Part shown: piece by piece, positions 16,605-25,725 of the stretch
How the letters are laid out: the number at the start of each line of letters is the position of its first letter
Numbering within the stretch: the stretch's first letter is position 1
NCBI RefSeq assembly: GCF_024137965.1
Contig: NZ_CP099975.1
Coordinates: 3,968,001-4,032,000, forward strand
Source: Halomonas sp. Y3
GTDB lineage: Bacteria; Pseudomonadota; Gammaproteobacteria; Pseudomonadales; Halomonadaceae
Direction: 5' to 3'
Length of the DNA: 64,000 bases
The notes under the pieces: generated by a model
The model's database searches: none
Told to the model about the DNA's origin: nothing
What the model saw: only the letters and a program-made list of their open reading frames with translations
Program-made: the position numbers and the translations under genes

Positions 16605-18595
16605 GAGGCGGTCACCTCCCGGCCGATGCCCGGCTTGGCCGCCGCCTCGCGCTCGCGGCGGCGGGCCAGCCGATAGCGCTTGTCACAGGCCGCCAGCAGG
16701 CCGCCCAGGGCGAGCAGGATGGCGCCGCTCCACATCCAGGCCATGTAGGGCTTGTAGTAGAGCCGGAAGCTCCAGGCGTCCCCCACCAGCCGCTCGCCCA
16801 GGGAGACATAGACGTCGCGGGTCGCCGCGCGATGCAGCGAGGCCTGGTGCATGGGGTTCTGGGGCTGGGTGTCGTAGTAGCGGCGCTGGGGCAGCAGGGT
16901 GGCCACCGCCCGGCCGTCGCGGGTCACCGCAACCACCGCCTGGTCAGCGTCATAGTTGGGGCCACGCACCTCCTCCAGGCGCAGCAGGGTGAAGTCGAAG
17001 CCCGCCGCCGAGGTGGTCTGGCCGGGCTCCATGCGCACGTCGCGCTCCACCTCGTAGGTGTTGACCATGGCGATGGCGATCACCACCATCGCCAGGCCCA
17101 GGTGGGCCAGGTGCATGCCCACGAAGCTCGGGCGCATGACCCGGCGCAGGCGCCTTGTCAGCGGCTGGCGTGAGCTGCCCAGGCGCTTATGGATATCGAG
17201 CAGCGCGGTAAGGATGATCCAGCTGCCCAGCATCAGCGAGAGCGCGGTCAGCGGGCGCCAGGCGCCCATGGTCAGCGGCCAGAGGCCGCCGGCCACGACG
17301 CTTGCCAGCAGCACCCAGCGCAGCTGGCGCACTACCTCGGCGGGGCTGGACTGCTTCCACATCACCGTAGGGCCGAGGCCCACCAGCAGCAGCAGTGGCA
17401 GCATCAGCGGCGCAAACACCGCATCGAAGTAGGGGGGGCCCACCGAGATCTTGCCCAGGCCGAAGGCGTCGAGCACCAGGGGGTAGAGGGTGCCGATAAA
17501 GACCGCTACGCAGGCCACGGTAAGCAGTACGTTGTTGGCCAGCAGCAGCGACTCCCTGGAGAACCAGTGGAAGCCGCCGCCGAGGCCGACCCGGGGCGCC
17601 CGCCAGGCGTAGAGGGTCAGCGAGCCCAGCAGGGTGGCCGCCAGCATGGCCAGCAGGAAGACGCCGCGATCCGGGTCGGTGGCGAAGGCGTGCACCGAGG
17701 TGATCACCCCGGAGCGCACGATGAAGGCCGCCAGCACCACCAGCGCGAAGGTGATGATGGCCAGCATCAGGGTCCACACCTTGAAGCCGCCGCGCTTCTC
17801 GGTCACCGCCAGGGAGTGGAGCAGCGCCGTGGCGGTGAGCCAGGGCAGGAAGGAGGCGTTCTCCACCGGATCCCAGAACCACCAGCCGCCCCAGCCCAGC
17901 TCGTAGTAGGCCCACCAGGAGCCCATGGCGATCCCCAGGGTGAGAAAGACCCAGGCGACGATGGTCCAGGGGCGCGACCAGCGCGCCCAGGCGGCGTCCA
18001 GGCGCCCCCCCATCAGCGCCGCCATGGCCAGGGCGAAGACCACCGCGGTGCCCACATAGCCCATGTAGAGCAGCGGCGGGTGCAGGATCATCCCCGGGTC
18101 CTGGAGCAGCGGATTCATGCCGCGGCCATCCATGGGACCGGGCACGATGCGGTCGAAGGGGTTGGAGGTGAAGACCGTGAAGGCGATGAAGGCCACCGAC
18201 ACCATGCCCATCACCGCCAGCACCCGGGCCAGCATCTCCCGGGGCAGCGAGCGGCTGAAGCGGGCCACCGCCACGCCCCAGGCGCCGAGGATGGCCACCC
18301 AGAGCAGCAGCGACCCCTCGTGGCCGCCCCACACCGCGGTGATCTTGTACATCAGCGGCTGGCTCAGCGCCGAGTGGCTGGCCAAGTAGCGCACGCTGAA
18401 GTCGCTGACCACGAAGGCCCAGGTCAGGACGCCGTAGGCGATCGCCAGGAAGACGAACTGGCCGCTGGCCAGGAAGCGCCCCGTGCGCATCAGCCTGAGG
18501 CTGCCGGTCTGGGCGCCCACCAGCGGCAGCACGCTCTGCAGCAGCGCCAGGCAGAGCGCCAGGATCAGCGCGAAGTTACCGAGTTCCGCCACCAT
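16601..18595 (-). CDS. ccmF: Heme lyase CcmF
   Basis: CcmF is the core heme ligase that attaches heme to apocytochrome c. The 664-aa polytopic protein carries the tryptophan-rich WWD motif (GWGGWWFWDPVENASF, about residues 233-248) and many membrane helices. It is the first gene of ccmF-ccmG-ccmH-ccmI-dnr. ccmABCDE are not upstream: the neighbour there is a divergent cyclophilin gene. The ccm system is therefore split or this is a second, dedicated copy. A predicted DNR-regulated promoter lies upstream. Confidence 0.96.
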   Translation of the reverse strand: MVAELGNFALILALCLALLQSVLPLVGAQTGSLRLMRTGRFLASGQFVFLAIAYGVLTWAFVVSDFSVRYLASHSALSQPLMYKITAVWGGHEGSLLLWVAILGAWGVAVARFSRSLPREMLARVLAVMGMVSVAFIAFTVFTSNPFDRIVPGPMDGRGMNPLLQDPGMILHPPLLYMGYVGTAVVFALAMAALMGGRLDAAWARWSRPWTIVAWVFLTLGIAMGSWWAYYELGWGGWWFWDPVENASFLPWLTATALLHSLAVTEKRGGFKVWTLMLAIITFALVVLAAFIVRSGVITSVHAFATDPDRGVFLLAMLAATLLGSLTLYAWRAPRVGLGGGFHWFSRESLLLANNVLLTVACVAVFIGTLYPLVLDAFGLGKISVGPPYFDAVFAPLMLPLLLLVGLGPTVMWKQSSPAEVVRQLRWVLLASVVAGGLWPLTMGAWRPLTALSLMLGSWIILTALLDIHKRLGSSRQPLTRRLRRVMRPSFVGMHLAHLGLAMVVIAIAMVNTYEVERDVRMEPGQTTSAAGFDFTLLRLEEVRGPNYDADQAVVAVTRDGRAVATLLPQRRYYDTQPQNPMHQASLHRAATRDVYVSLGERLVGDAWSFRLYYKPYMAWMWSGAILLALGGLLAACDKRYRLARRREREAAAKPGIGREVTAS

Positions 18596-18703
18596 ATCTG
18601 CTGCACCCTCCCGCCGCTGGTGACACCCGACCGACGGCCGGGCCTGGATTCACCGGGCCGGCGACAGGCGCCGACCCTCATGCAGCGATGGTCCGGGAAT
18701 CCC

Positions 18704-18759
18704 CTCATAAGATCCATACTAGATACCTCTTTTCCACCCTCCTCCGTGACCCATGTCAA
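18704..18759 (-). promoter_or_regulatory. Predicted DNR-type promoter of ccmFGHI-dnr
   Basis: GTGAC-N4-GTCAA at 18746-18759 matches 9 of 10 of TTGAC-N4-GTCAA. A TAGTAT -10-like hexamer lies on the minus strand at 18721-18716, so transcription would start near 18709 and the box centre would lie near -43. The remainder of the 285-bp gap (18596-18880) holds the ccmF leader and the divergent cyclophilin start. Confidence 0.6.
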
Positions 18760-18880
18760 ACATTAACGGACGCTGGATAAACGCAATCACCGGCCAGGCG
18801 CTGACAGCGCTGACATGGGGCCTTATGCTGGGAACCCTGACTTTCCGACCATCGATTTCCACAACCAGGTGAGACCTCTC

Positions 18881-19471
18881 GTGAAACGCCCGCTGATTCC
18901 CGCCCTGCTGCTTGCCGCCGCCCTGCCCCTGGGCCTCGCCGTCTCTACCGCCCAGGCCGAGGAGGGCACCTCTCCCGACGTCATCCTGCACACCAGCCAC
19001 GGCGCCATCGGCATCGAGCTGTTTCAGGCCGAGGCCCCGGAGAGCGTCAACAACTTCCTCACCTATGTGCAGGAGGGCCACTACGACGGCACCATCTTCC
19101 ACCGGGTCATCGACGGCTTCATGATCCAGGGCGGCGGCTTCGACGCCGAGATGCGCCAGAAGGCGACCCGCGACCCCATCACCAACGAGGCCGACAACGG
19201 CCTGAAGAACCGCCGCGGCACCCTGGCCATGGCGCGTACCGGCGCGCCCCACTCCGCCACCGCCCAGTTCTTCATCAACGTCGCCGACAACGGCTTCCTG
19301 GACCACGTCAGTCCGCAGTCGGGCCAGACCTGGGGCTACGCCGTATTTGGGCAGGTGGTGGAAGGCATGGAGGTAGTCGACGCCATCCGCCGGGTGCCCA
19401 CCGGCCGCCAGGGCCCCTTCCAGGACGTGCCCCGGGAGCCCGTGGTGATCGAGCGCGCCGAGCTGCCCTGA
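18881..19471 (+). CDS. Periplasmic cyclophilin-type peptidyl-prolyl isomerase (PpiA-like)
   Basis: This catalyses proline cis-trans isomerisation. A GTG start at 18881, with AGGTGAG 7 nt upstream, gives 196 aa beginning with a Sec signal peptide (cleavage after AQAEE region). The cyclophilin core follows, with [32 protein letters not shown] and [17 protein letters not shown], typical of bacterial PpiA/B; the Arg and Gln catalytic positions are present. The in-frame ATG at 18815 would bury the signal peptide and is less likely. It may aid folding of exported cytochromes but is probably a general chaperone. Confidence 0.93.
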   Translation: MKRPLIPALLLAAALPLGLAVSTAQAEEGTSPDVILHTSHGAIGIELFQAEAPESVNNFLTYVQEGHYDGTIFHRVIDGFMIQGGGFDAEMRQKATRDPITNEADNGLKNRRGTLAMARTGAPHSATAQFFINVADNGFLDHVSPQSGQTWGYAVFGQVVEGMEVVDAIRRVPTGRQGPFQDVPREPVVIERAELP

Positions 19472-19493
19472 GCCGGCCAGACAGGAGAGCGAT

Positions 19494-19859
19494 GTGGCAA
19501 GACTGCTGTTTCGGCTGGGCAACGTGCCCGACGAGGAGGCCGAGGAGGTGCGTGCCCTGCTGGACGCCCGCGGCTTCGACACCTACGAGACCCAAGCCGG
19601 CTTCTGGGGGCTCGGCGTGGCGGCCATCTGGCTCCATGACGAGAGCCAGTACGAGGCAGCCCGGGAGGTGCTCGACGCCTACCAGGAGGGGCTGGCCGAG
19701 CGGATGCGCCAGGCGCGCGACGACCTGGTCGAGCGGGGCGAGGCCCCGACCCTGTGGTCGCGCCTGCGCCACCACCCCGTGCGCATGCTGCTGGTGGCCG
19801 TGGCGGTGGCGGTGATCCTGTCCCTCACCCTGCTGCCCTTCCTGTGGCTGATGAACTGA
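19494..19859 (+). CDS. DUF6164-type small membrane protein
   Basis: The 121-aa protein begins MARLLFRLGNVPDEEAEEV and has one C-terminal membrane helix (about 97-117). The soluble N-terminal domain resembles PII-like/GlnB-fold proteins of the DUF6164 family, function unknown. GTG at 19494 follows AGGAGAG. It lies 22 bp after the cyclophilin gene, so the two are likely co-transcribed. Confidence 0.8.
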   Translation: MARLLFRLGNVPDEEAEEVRALLDARGFDTYETQAGFWGLGVAAIWLHDESQYEAAREVLDAYQEGLAERMRQARDDLVERGEAPTLWSRLRHHPVRMLLVAVAVAVILSLTLLPFLWLMN

Positions 19860-19885
19860 GCTGTCACGGCCGACCATGAGAACGA

Positions 19886-19920
19886 CGACGCCCCCGCAGG
19901 CCTGGCCTGCGGGGGCGTCG
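19886..19920. terminator. Bidirectional terminator hairpin
   Basis: Perfect 15-bp arms (CGACGCCCCCGCAGG and complement) with a 5-base loop lie between the convergent DUF6164 gene and ahpF. Confidence 0.75.
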
Positions 19921-19963
19921 CTGTGAAGGGCGGGGGCCGGGAAGAAGCGCCCGGCCCCGCCGA

Positions 19964-21520
19964 TCAGCTGCGGATCAGGTGGTCGAAGGCGCCAAGCGCG
20001 GCCTTGGACCCTTCGCCCATGGCGATGATGATCTGCTTGTAGGGCACCGTGGTCACGTCGCCGGCGGCGAAGATGCCGGGCACGCTGGTCATGCCGTGGG
20101 CGTCGGTGATGATCTCGCCGCGCTCGGACATCTCCACCGGTGAGCCCTTGAGCCACTCGGTGTTGGGCACCAGGCCGATCTGCACGAAGATGCCTTCCAG
20201 GTCGAGGCGCTTGGTCTCGCCGCTGGCGCGCTCCTCATAGGTGAGGCCGTTGACGCGGGCACCGTCGCCGTTCACCTCGGTGGTGCGGGCGCCGAGGATG
20301 ATGTCGACGTTGGGCAGGCTCTTGAGCTTCTTCTGGAGCACGGCATCGGCGCGCATCTCGTCCATGAACTCGATCAGGGTCACATGGCCGACGATGCCGG
20401 CCAGATCGATGGCCGCCTCGACGCCGGAGTTACCGCCGCCGATCACCGCCACGCGCTTGCCCTTGAACAGCGGGCCGTCGCAGTGGGGGCAGTAGGCCAC
20501 GCCCTTGTTGCGGTACTCGGCCTCGCCGGGCACGTTCATCTCGCGCCAGCGGGCACCGGTGGCCAGCACCAGGGTCCGGCTCTTGAGGCTCGCGCCCGAC
20601 TCGAACTGCACCTCGTGCTCGCCGCCCGGCTGGGCCGCCGGCACCAGCTTGACCGCACGCTGCAGGTTCATGATGTCGACCTCATACTCCTTGACGTGCT
20701 CCTCCAGCGCCGCGGCCAGCTTGGGGCCCTCGGTGTGGGGCACGGAGATGAAGTTCTCGATGGCCATGGTATCGAGCACCTGGCCGCCGAAACGCTCGGC
20801 GGCAACGCCGGTGCGGATGCCCTTGCGCGCGGCGTAGACCGCTGCCGCGGCGCCGGCCGGGCCGCCGCCCACCACCAGCACGTCGAAGAGGCCCTTCTCA
20901 TTGAGCTTGGCGGCCTCGCGCTTGGCGGCACCGGTATCCACCTTGGCCAGGATCTGTTCAAGGCTCATGCGGCCCTGATCGAAGAGCTCGCCGTTGAGGT
21001 AGATGCTCGGTACCGACATCACCTGGCGCTCCTCGACCTCATCCTGGAAGAGGGCCCCGTCGATGGCCACGTGGTGGACATTGGGGTTGAGCACCGCCAT
21101 CAGGTTCAGCGCCTGGACCACGTCAGGGCAGTTCTGGCAGGAGAGCGAGAAGTAGGTCTCGAAGCGCAGCTCGCCCTCGAGACTCTGGATCTGCTCGATC
21201 ACCTCCTGGCTGGCCTTGGGCGGATGGCCGCCGACCTGCAGCAGGGCCAGCACCAGGGAGGTGAACTCGTGGCCCATGGGCAGGCCGGCGAAGACCACGC
21301 CGGTCTCCTCACCGGGGCGGTTGATGGCAAACGACGGCTTGCGGGCGTCCTGGCCGTCGCTGCGCAGGGTAATCTTGTCGCTCAGGCCGGCGATATCGGT
21401 CAGCAGACCGTGCAGCTCCTGAGACTTGGCGCCGTCATCGAGGGACGCGACGATCTCGAACGGCTGGGTGACCTTTTCCAGATAGGCTTTGAGCTGGCTT
21501 TTCAGATTGTCGTCCAACAT
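19964..21520 (-). CDS. ahpF: Alkyl hydroperoxide reductase subunit F
   Basis: AhpF is the NADH:peroxiredoxin flavoprotein that re-reduces AhpC. The 518-aa protein has an N-terminal pair of thioredoxin-like folds with redox pair CQNC, an FAD-binding segment [19 protein letters not shown], an NADH-binding [10 protein letters not shown] and catalytic CPHC. ATG at 21520 ([10 protein letters not shown], the usual family start) follows AAGGAA at 9 nt and is preferred over 21538. It lies downstream of ahpC but a terminator stands between them, so it may be read by read-through or its own promoter. Confidence 0.97.
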   Translation of the reverse strand: MLDDNLKSQLKAYLEKVTQPFEIVASLDDGAKSQELHGLLTDIAGLSDKITLRSDGQDARKPSFAINRPGEETGVVFAGLPMGHEFTSLVLALLQVGGHPPKASQEVIEQIQSLEGELRFETYFSLSCQNCPDVVQALNLMAVLNPNVHHVAIDGALFQDEVEERQVMSVPSIYLNGELFDQGRMSLEQILAKVDTGAAKREAAKLNEKGLFDVLVVGGGPAGAAAAVYAARKGIRTGVAAERFGGQVLDTMAIENFISVPHTEGPKLAAALEEHVKEYEVDIMNLQRAVKLVPAAQPGGEHEVQFESGASLKSRTLVLATGARWREMNVPGEAEYRNKGVAYCPHCDGPLFKGKRVAVIGGGNSGVEAAIDLAGIVGHVTLIEFMDEMRADAVLQKKLKSLPNVDIILGARTTEVNGDGARVNGLTYEERASGETKRLDLEGIFVQIGLVPNTEWLKGSPVEMSERGEIITDAHGMTSVPGIFAAGDVTTVPYKQIIIAMGEGSKAALGAFDHLIRS

Positions 21521-21616
21521 GACAGCGGTTTCCTTCATGTTCGCGAAACGGGATCACAAGGAGGCCGTGCGAGCGCCGAAGGCGTCGCCCGAGACATGCT
21601 TGTGACGGGTAGAAAA

Positions 21617-21641
21617 CACCCGGGCAGCAGGTGCCCGGGTG
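21617..21641 (-). terminator. Intrinsic terminator after ahpC
   Basis: CACCCGGGCA and TGCCCGGGTG arms are followed on the minus strand by TTTTCT. A second G+C hairpin (9-bp arms, 21649-21672) lies between it and the ahpC stop. Together they would lower ahpF relative to ahpC. Confidence 0.8.
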
Positions 21642-21686
21642 GGAAGCGGCGAGGCCCGGGGCGGGGCCTCGCGGCAGGGGCAGATC

Positions 21687-22250
21687 TTAGATCTTGCCGA
21701 CCAGATCCAGGGACGGAGCGAGGGTCTCTTCGCCTTCCTTCCACTTGGCCGGGCAGACTTCGTTCGGGTTGTTGCGAACGTACTGGGCGGCCTTGAGCTT
21801 GCGCAGGCTCTCGGTGACGTCGCGGGCGATAGCGTTGTCGTGGATCTCGAGGGTCTTGATCACGCCGTCCGGGTCGATCACGAAGGTGCCGCGCAGGGCC
21901 AGACCGGCTTCTTCGATGTGCACGCCGAAGGCGCGGGTCAGCTGGTGGGTCGGGTCACCGACCAGCGGGAACTTGGCCTTGCCGACCGCCGGGGAGGTCT
22001 CGTGCCACACCTTGTGGGAGAAGTGGGTGTCGGTGGTGACGATGTAGACTTCGGCACCGACCTTCTGGAACTCCTCGTAGTGGTCGGCAGCGTCCTCGAC
22101 CTCGGTCGGACAGTTGAAGGTGAAGGCGGCCGGCATGAAGATCACCACGGACCACTTGCCCTTCATGTTCTCTTCGGAGATCTCGACGAACTCGCCGTTA
22201 TGGAAGGCGGTGGCGTTGAACGGCTTGATTTCAGTATTGATCAGGGACAT
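21687..22250 (-). CDS. ahpC: Alkyl hydroperoxide reductase subunit C (typical 2-Cys peroxiredoxin)
   Basis: AhpC reduces peroxides with a peroxidatic Cys. The 187-aa protein has the peroxidatic motif FTFNCPTEVED (C near residue 47) and resolving Cys in EVCPAKWKEG (near 166), with the full AhpC length and C-terminus (SLDLVGKI). It is close to the E. coli protein over its whole length. An OxyR-like site and promoter lie upstream, and oxyR itself is in the window at 48567. Confidence 0.97.
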   Translation of the reverse strand: MSLINTEIKPFNATAFHNGEFVEISEENMKGKWSVVIFMPAAFTFNCPTEVEDAADHYEEFQKVGAEVYIVTTDTHFSHKVWHETSPAVGKAKFPLVGDPTHQLTRAFGVHIEEAGLALRGTFVIDPDGVIKTLEIHDNAIARDVTESLRKLKAAQYVRNNPNEVCPAKWKEGEETLAPSLDLVGKI

Positions 22251-22303
22251 TCGAGAGTGATCCTCTAGACTTTGGTATGAAGATGAACTGGAATACGGAG
22301 CGC

Positions 22304-22369
22304 ATGTTAGCCCGCATTCTTCGATAGCGTAAATTGAATGGTGGCATCGAGGCGATAATTCAACCCTAT
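22304..22369 (-). promoter_or_regulatory. ahpC promoter with OxyR-like site
   Basis: On the minus strand, four tetranucleotides spaced by N7 (ATAG, TTAT, ATGC, CAAT; 22369 to 22333) match 12 of 16 positions of the OxyR pattern ATAG-N7-CTAT-N7-ATAG-N7-CTAT. The last overlaps a TTTACG -35 (22333-22328), which is 18 bp from a TAACAT -10 (22309-22304). This is the usual OxyR activation geometry. Confidence 0.5.
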
Positions 22370-22388
22370 GGGTGATGACACCCCGATG

Positions 22389-22793
22389 TCAGCCGATCTG
22401 GACGGCCTCGCCCTGGCGGTCCAGCGCCAGGAACTGATCGACGCTGCCCATCTTGAGCGACTCCACCATGCGCTCGAGCTGGGCCTCGGCCTGCTCGGCG
22501 CTCGGCGCCTCGCCGCCGCGGCCGGAGAGCGCCCCCACGAAGAGGATGTCCCACTCGATGCCGGTCTCCTTCGACTCCGCCACCAGGGCGGCCATGTCGG
22601 AGAGCTCCTCGGGCGCCTTGTCGACGCATAGCACCGGGGTGAGCACGCCGCCGACGCCCTGCTCGAAATTCCGGCGCTGCTCGGCGGTAGGGTTGTCGGG
22701 CAGCTCGGCCCGGGTGAAGACGAACAGCAGCCGCTGGGCGTCGGGCTGCAGGCGGGCCTCGCCGAGCAGGTCGGCAAAGTTGGTGATGGCCAT
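22389..22793 (-). CDS. Small conserved protein often mislabelled ribonucleotide reductase subunit alpha
   Basis: The 134-aa soluble protein begins MAITNFADLL after GGAGG. Relatives in beta- and gammaproteobacteria are frequently annotated as ribonucleotide reductase subunit alpha, but nothing of that enzyme is visible: it is far too short and has no radical-site or nucleotide-binding features. It has the conserved segments RLLFVFTRAELP, PVLCVDKAPEEL and LFVGALSGRGG. Function unknown. Confidence 0.8.
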   Translation of the reverse strand: MAITNFADLLGEARLQPDAQRLLFVFTRAELPDNPTAEQRRNFEQGVGGVLTPVLCVDKAPEELSDMAALVAESKETGIEWDILFVGALSGRGGEAPSAEQAEAQLERMVESLKMGSVDQFLALDRQGEAVQIG

Positions 22794-22931
22794 GGAAGCC
22801 TCCGGAAAAAGGGGGTGAATGACCGTCAGCCTGCCCCCTTTCTCGCGAGGGCTCAAGGGGCTGGCGGGCATGCCGGCCGAGTCTAGGTGGCGGGGTCAAG
22901 GTTATCCCCGGCGCCCCTCGGTGCGTTCGCC

Positions 22932-23972
22932 TCAGCCCTGGCGAGCGGTCAGGATATGGTGCAGGCCATCGCACGCCACCAGGGGGTCGTCGCAGTTGAC
23001 CACCACCTCGGTATGACCGAGCACATAGGCCTTGCCGGTGATGGTGTTCTCCACCACGGCGTGGGGCCCCTCCCGGCGAGTGTCGGTGAAGGTGCCGATG
23101 AAGCCGGTCTCGCGCAGGGAGACGGTCTCCAGCCGGTCGCCGGGCTGGATGCGCCCCTCATGGTGCATCAGCGCCAGGCGCGCCGAGGTGCCGGTGCCGG
23201 TGGTGCTGCGGCAGATCACCCCCGGGTGCACGTAGGTCGTGGAGCGGGAACGGTAGAAGCCGTCCGCCACCTGCTCCACCGGCCCCATGAAGTGCAGGAA
23301 GGGCAGCGGGCCCACGTCGCCCAGGGTGTAGTGGGAGAAGCCCCGCTCGGCCTGGATCGCCTCGACGATGCGGTGGGCGCACTCGGCCAGGGCCCGCTCC
23401 TCCTCCCGCACCAGGGAGAAGCCGAGCTCGGTGGCGTCCACCAGGGCGTAGAAGCCGCCGCTGTAGGCCACGCTGTAGGTCACCTCGCCGATGCCCGGCA
23501 CCTGGATCGACGCACGATGGGTGTCGATGTAGCTGGGCAGTCCCTCGCAGGTGATCGCCTCCACCACGCCGTTCTCCACCCGGGCCTCGATCTTGACCCG
23601 CCCCGCCGGGGCCTCCAGGGTGAAGTGCTGCACCCCCTCCCGCTTGGGCACGATGCCCGCCTCCAGCACCGCCGTGGCGGTGCAGATGGTGTTGGAGCCG
23701 GAATAGATCGGGTAGCCCATCACCTCCATGATGATGTAGCCGGCGGCGGCCTCGGGATCGGTGGCCGGCACGACCAGGTCCACCGACATCTCGGGGATGC
23801 CGTAGGGCTCGAAGAGCAGCAGCTTGCGCAGGCCGTCGGCATCGTCGCGCAGGTAGTGCATCTGGTCGCGTACGGTGTCGCCGGGCAGCGGCGCGATGCC
23901 CCCGAGCACGATGCGGCTGACGTCGCCGCCGGCGTGGGTGTCCATCATCTGGAAGGTCAGCGGGCGGCTCAT
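22932..23972 (-). CDS. Proline racemase-family protein with both catalytic cysteines replaced
   Basis: The 346-aa protein has the proline racemase/4-hydroxyproline epimerase/trans-3-hydroxyproline dehydratase fold. In active racemases two Cys act as acid/base (MCGH and SPCGTGTSA regions). Here the first is Ser91 (YSGSNT) and the second is Thr258 (RSTTGTGTSA), with Cys254 where Asp usually lies. Dehydratases keep a Cys plus Thr pair; a Ser/Thr pair is unusual and the reaction cannot be assigned. ATG at 23972 overlaps the stop of the upstream oxidoreductase (ATGA), so translation is coupled. It may act on a hydroxyproline-like or other 2-substituted acid. Confidence 0.85.
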   Translation of the reverse strand: MSRPLTFQMMDTHAGGDVSRIVLGGIAPLPGDTVRDQMHYLRDDADGLRKLLLFEPYGIPEMSVDLVVPATDPEAAAGYIIMEVMGYPIYSGSNTICTATAVLEAGIVPKREGVQHFTLEAPAGRVKIEARVENGVVEAITCEGLPSYIDTHRASIQVPGIGEVTYSVAYSGGFYALVDATELGFSLVREEERALAECAHRIVEAIQAERGFSHYTLGDVGPLPFLHFMGPVEQVADGFYRSRSTTYVHPGVICRSTTGTGTSARLALMHHEGRIQPGDRLETVSLRETGFIGTFTDTRREGPHAVVENTITGKAYVLGHTEVVVNCDDPLVACDGLHHILTARQG

Positions 23973-25162
23973 GGGCGCGGCTCCTGGCGGGCAGAGGGGG
24001 AAGCCAGGGCGAAGGGGGCGCCGTGCGTGTCCCACTCGGCGTCAGGGACGATGACGATCTTGCCCAGGAAGTTGCTGCCGCGGCTGACGAAGTAGCGCTC
24101 GGCCTCGTGGAGCTCGGAGAGCGGGAAGGCGGCGTGGAGCACCGGCCTGAGCTCACCGGAGCGGATCCAGGCGATGAGCTGCTCCGCCTCCTCCCGGGTG
24201 CCGTGGGAGACGCCGAAGAGCTGCACCTGATAGAGATAGATGCGCGTCCAGAGGATCTCCGAGATATTGCCGCCGCTGGCCCCGGCGATGGAGAGCCGCG
24301 GGTAGGTGCTCCGCGCCTTCATGTCGTGGATCATGGTGTCGATGAACAGATCGGTCATCTCGCCGCCGACCAGGTCCATCACCGCATCGATGGGCGCGCC
24401 GCCGGTGGCCTCGAGTACCCGGGGCACGAAGGTGGCCAGATCGCCGCGGTCGATCACCGCCTCGGCCCCCAGCGCCTTGAGCGCCTCGGCCTTGTCAGGC
24501 TGGCTTACCGCGTAGGGAATCGCCCCGACGATGCGGCAGAGCTGGATCAGCGCCGTGCCCACCCCGCCGCTGGCGCCGGTGACCAGCACCCGCTCGCCGG
24601 CGGCGACGTTCGCCGAGGTCATCATGTGGTAGCCGGTCTGGTAGGAGCACATCCCCATGGCGGCGAGCTCGGCATCTTTGATCTCCGGGTTGGGCACATG
24701 GTGGAACTGGTCCGAGGGCACCGCCACGTACTCGGCGAAGCCGCCGTCGGCGCCGTGGCCGTAGTAGTCCGGGGTCAGGTTGATATCGCGGCGGGCGTCC
24801 GGGTAGAGGTTGAAGTCGAGCAGGCCGCGCTCGCCGATCCGCACCGGGTCGACCCCCTCGCCCACCGCCGCCACGCGCCCGGCAATATCGGCGCCCTGGA
24901 TCCGCGGGAAGGTGAGGGTCGGCTCGCCGCCCATGGCAAAGGAGGTGACCTGGCCCTTCTTCACCGGGTAGAGCCCCTCGCGGGCCTTGCGGTCGGTGTT
25001 GTTCTTGGCGGTGGCGGTGACCCGCACCAGCACCTCGCCCGGCCCCGGCCGGGGCACCGGCACGTCGTCGCGGTAGACCAGCCGGTCGACGTCGCCGTGC
25101 CCGGTTAGCAGCATGGCCGACATGGTGGCGGGAATCGCGGTATCAGCAAGGGTGTCTGCCAT
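23969..25162 (-). CDS. MDR-family zinc-independent NADPH:quinone oxidoreductase-like protein
   Basis: The 397-aa protein has the medium-chain dehydrogenase fold: an N-terminal GroES-like domain and a Rossmann domain with VLVTGASGGVGTALIQL (about 205-220). The usual zinc-binding cysteines of alcohol dehydrogenases are missing, placing it with quinone oxidoreductases/enoyl reductases. It has an extended N-terminus (MADTLADTAIPATM) after GAGGAGG. It is translationally coupled to the racemase-family gene, which suggests a shared small-molecule pathway; the substrate is unknown. Confidence 0.85.
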   Translation of the reverse strand: MADTLADTAIPATMSAMLLTGHGDVDRLVYRDDVPVPRPGPGEVLVRVTATAKNNTDRKAREGLYPVKKGQVTSFAMGGEPTLTFPRIQGADIAGRVAAVGEGVDPVRIGERGLLDFNLYPDARRDINLTPDYYGHGADGGFAEYVAVPSDQFHHVPNPEIKDAELAAMGMCSYQTGYHMMTSANVAAGERVLVTGASGGVGTALIQLCRIVGAIPYAVSQPDKAEALKALGAEAVIDRGDLATFVPRVLEATGGAPIDAVMDLVGGEMTDLFIDTMIHDMKARSTYPRLSIAGASGGNISEILWTRIYLYQVQLFGVSHGTREEAEQLIAWIRSGELRPVLHAAFPLSELHEAERYFVSRGSNFLGKIVIVPDAEWDTHGAPFALASPSARQEPRP

Positions 25163-25349
25163 CTGCTGCTGCCTCCTCTCGTTGGGTTCGGGTTGACGCA
25201 CAGGGCTTTCGGCAGGCAACCGAAAGCCCTGATTCGCAAGACGAGACGATAGCAGAGGCACCCGGGGACGACCGAGGGGGCCACCCGGTATTTCGGCCTC
25301 CCATTCTTTCTGTTCTTACCGCACGGAAGTTGCGATTCTTTCGGCTGGC

Positions 25350-25635
<286 letters not shown>

Positions 25636-25725
25636 GCTCCCCAGCGTTCTACCGACCTTGAGACCGGCATCAAGCGACGCCTCCGTGTCGTCACAGGGGC
25701 AGGCGAGACGCTAGCAGGCCTGTAC

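Noticed and set aside
25163..25349. Gap upstream of the MDR gene examined for a gene or mobile element end
   Set aside because: No open frame, terminal repeat or transposase fragment is visible; it probably holds the promoter of the MDR/racemase pair.
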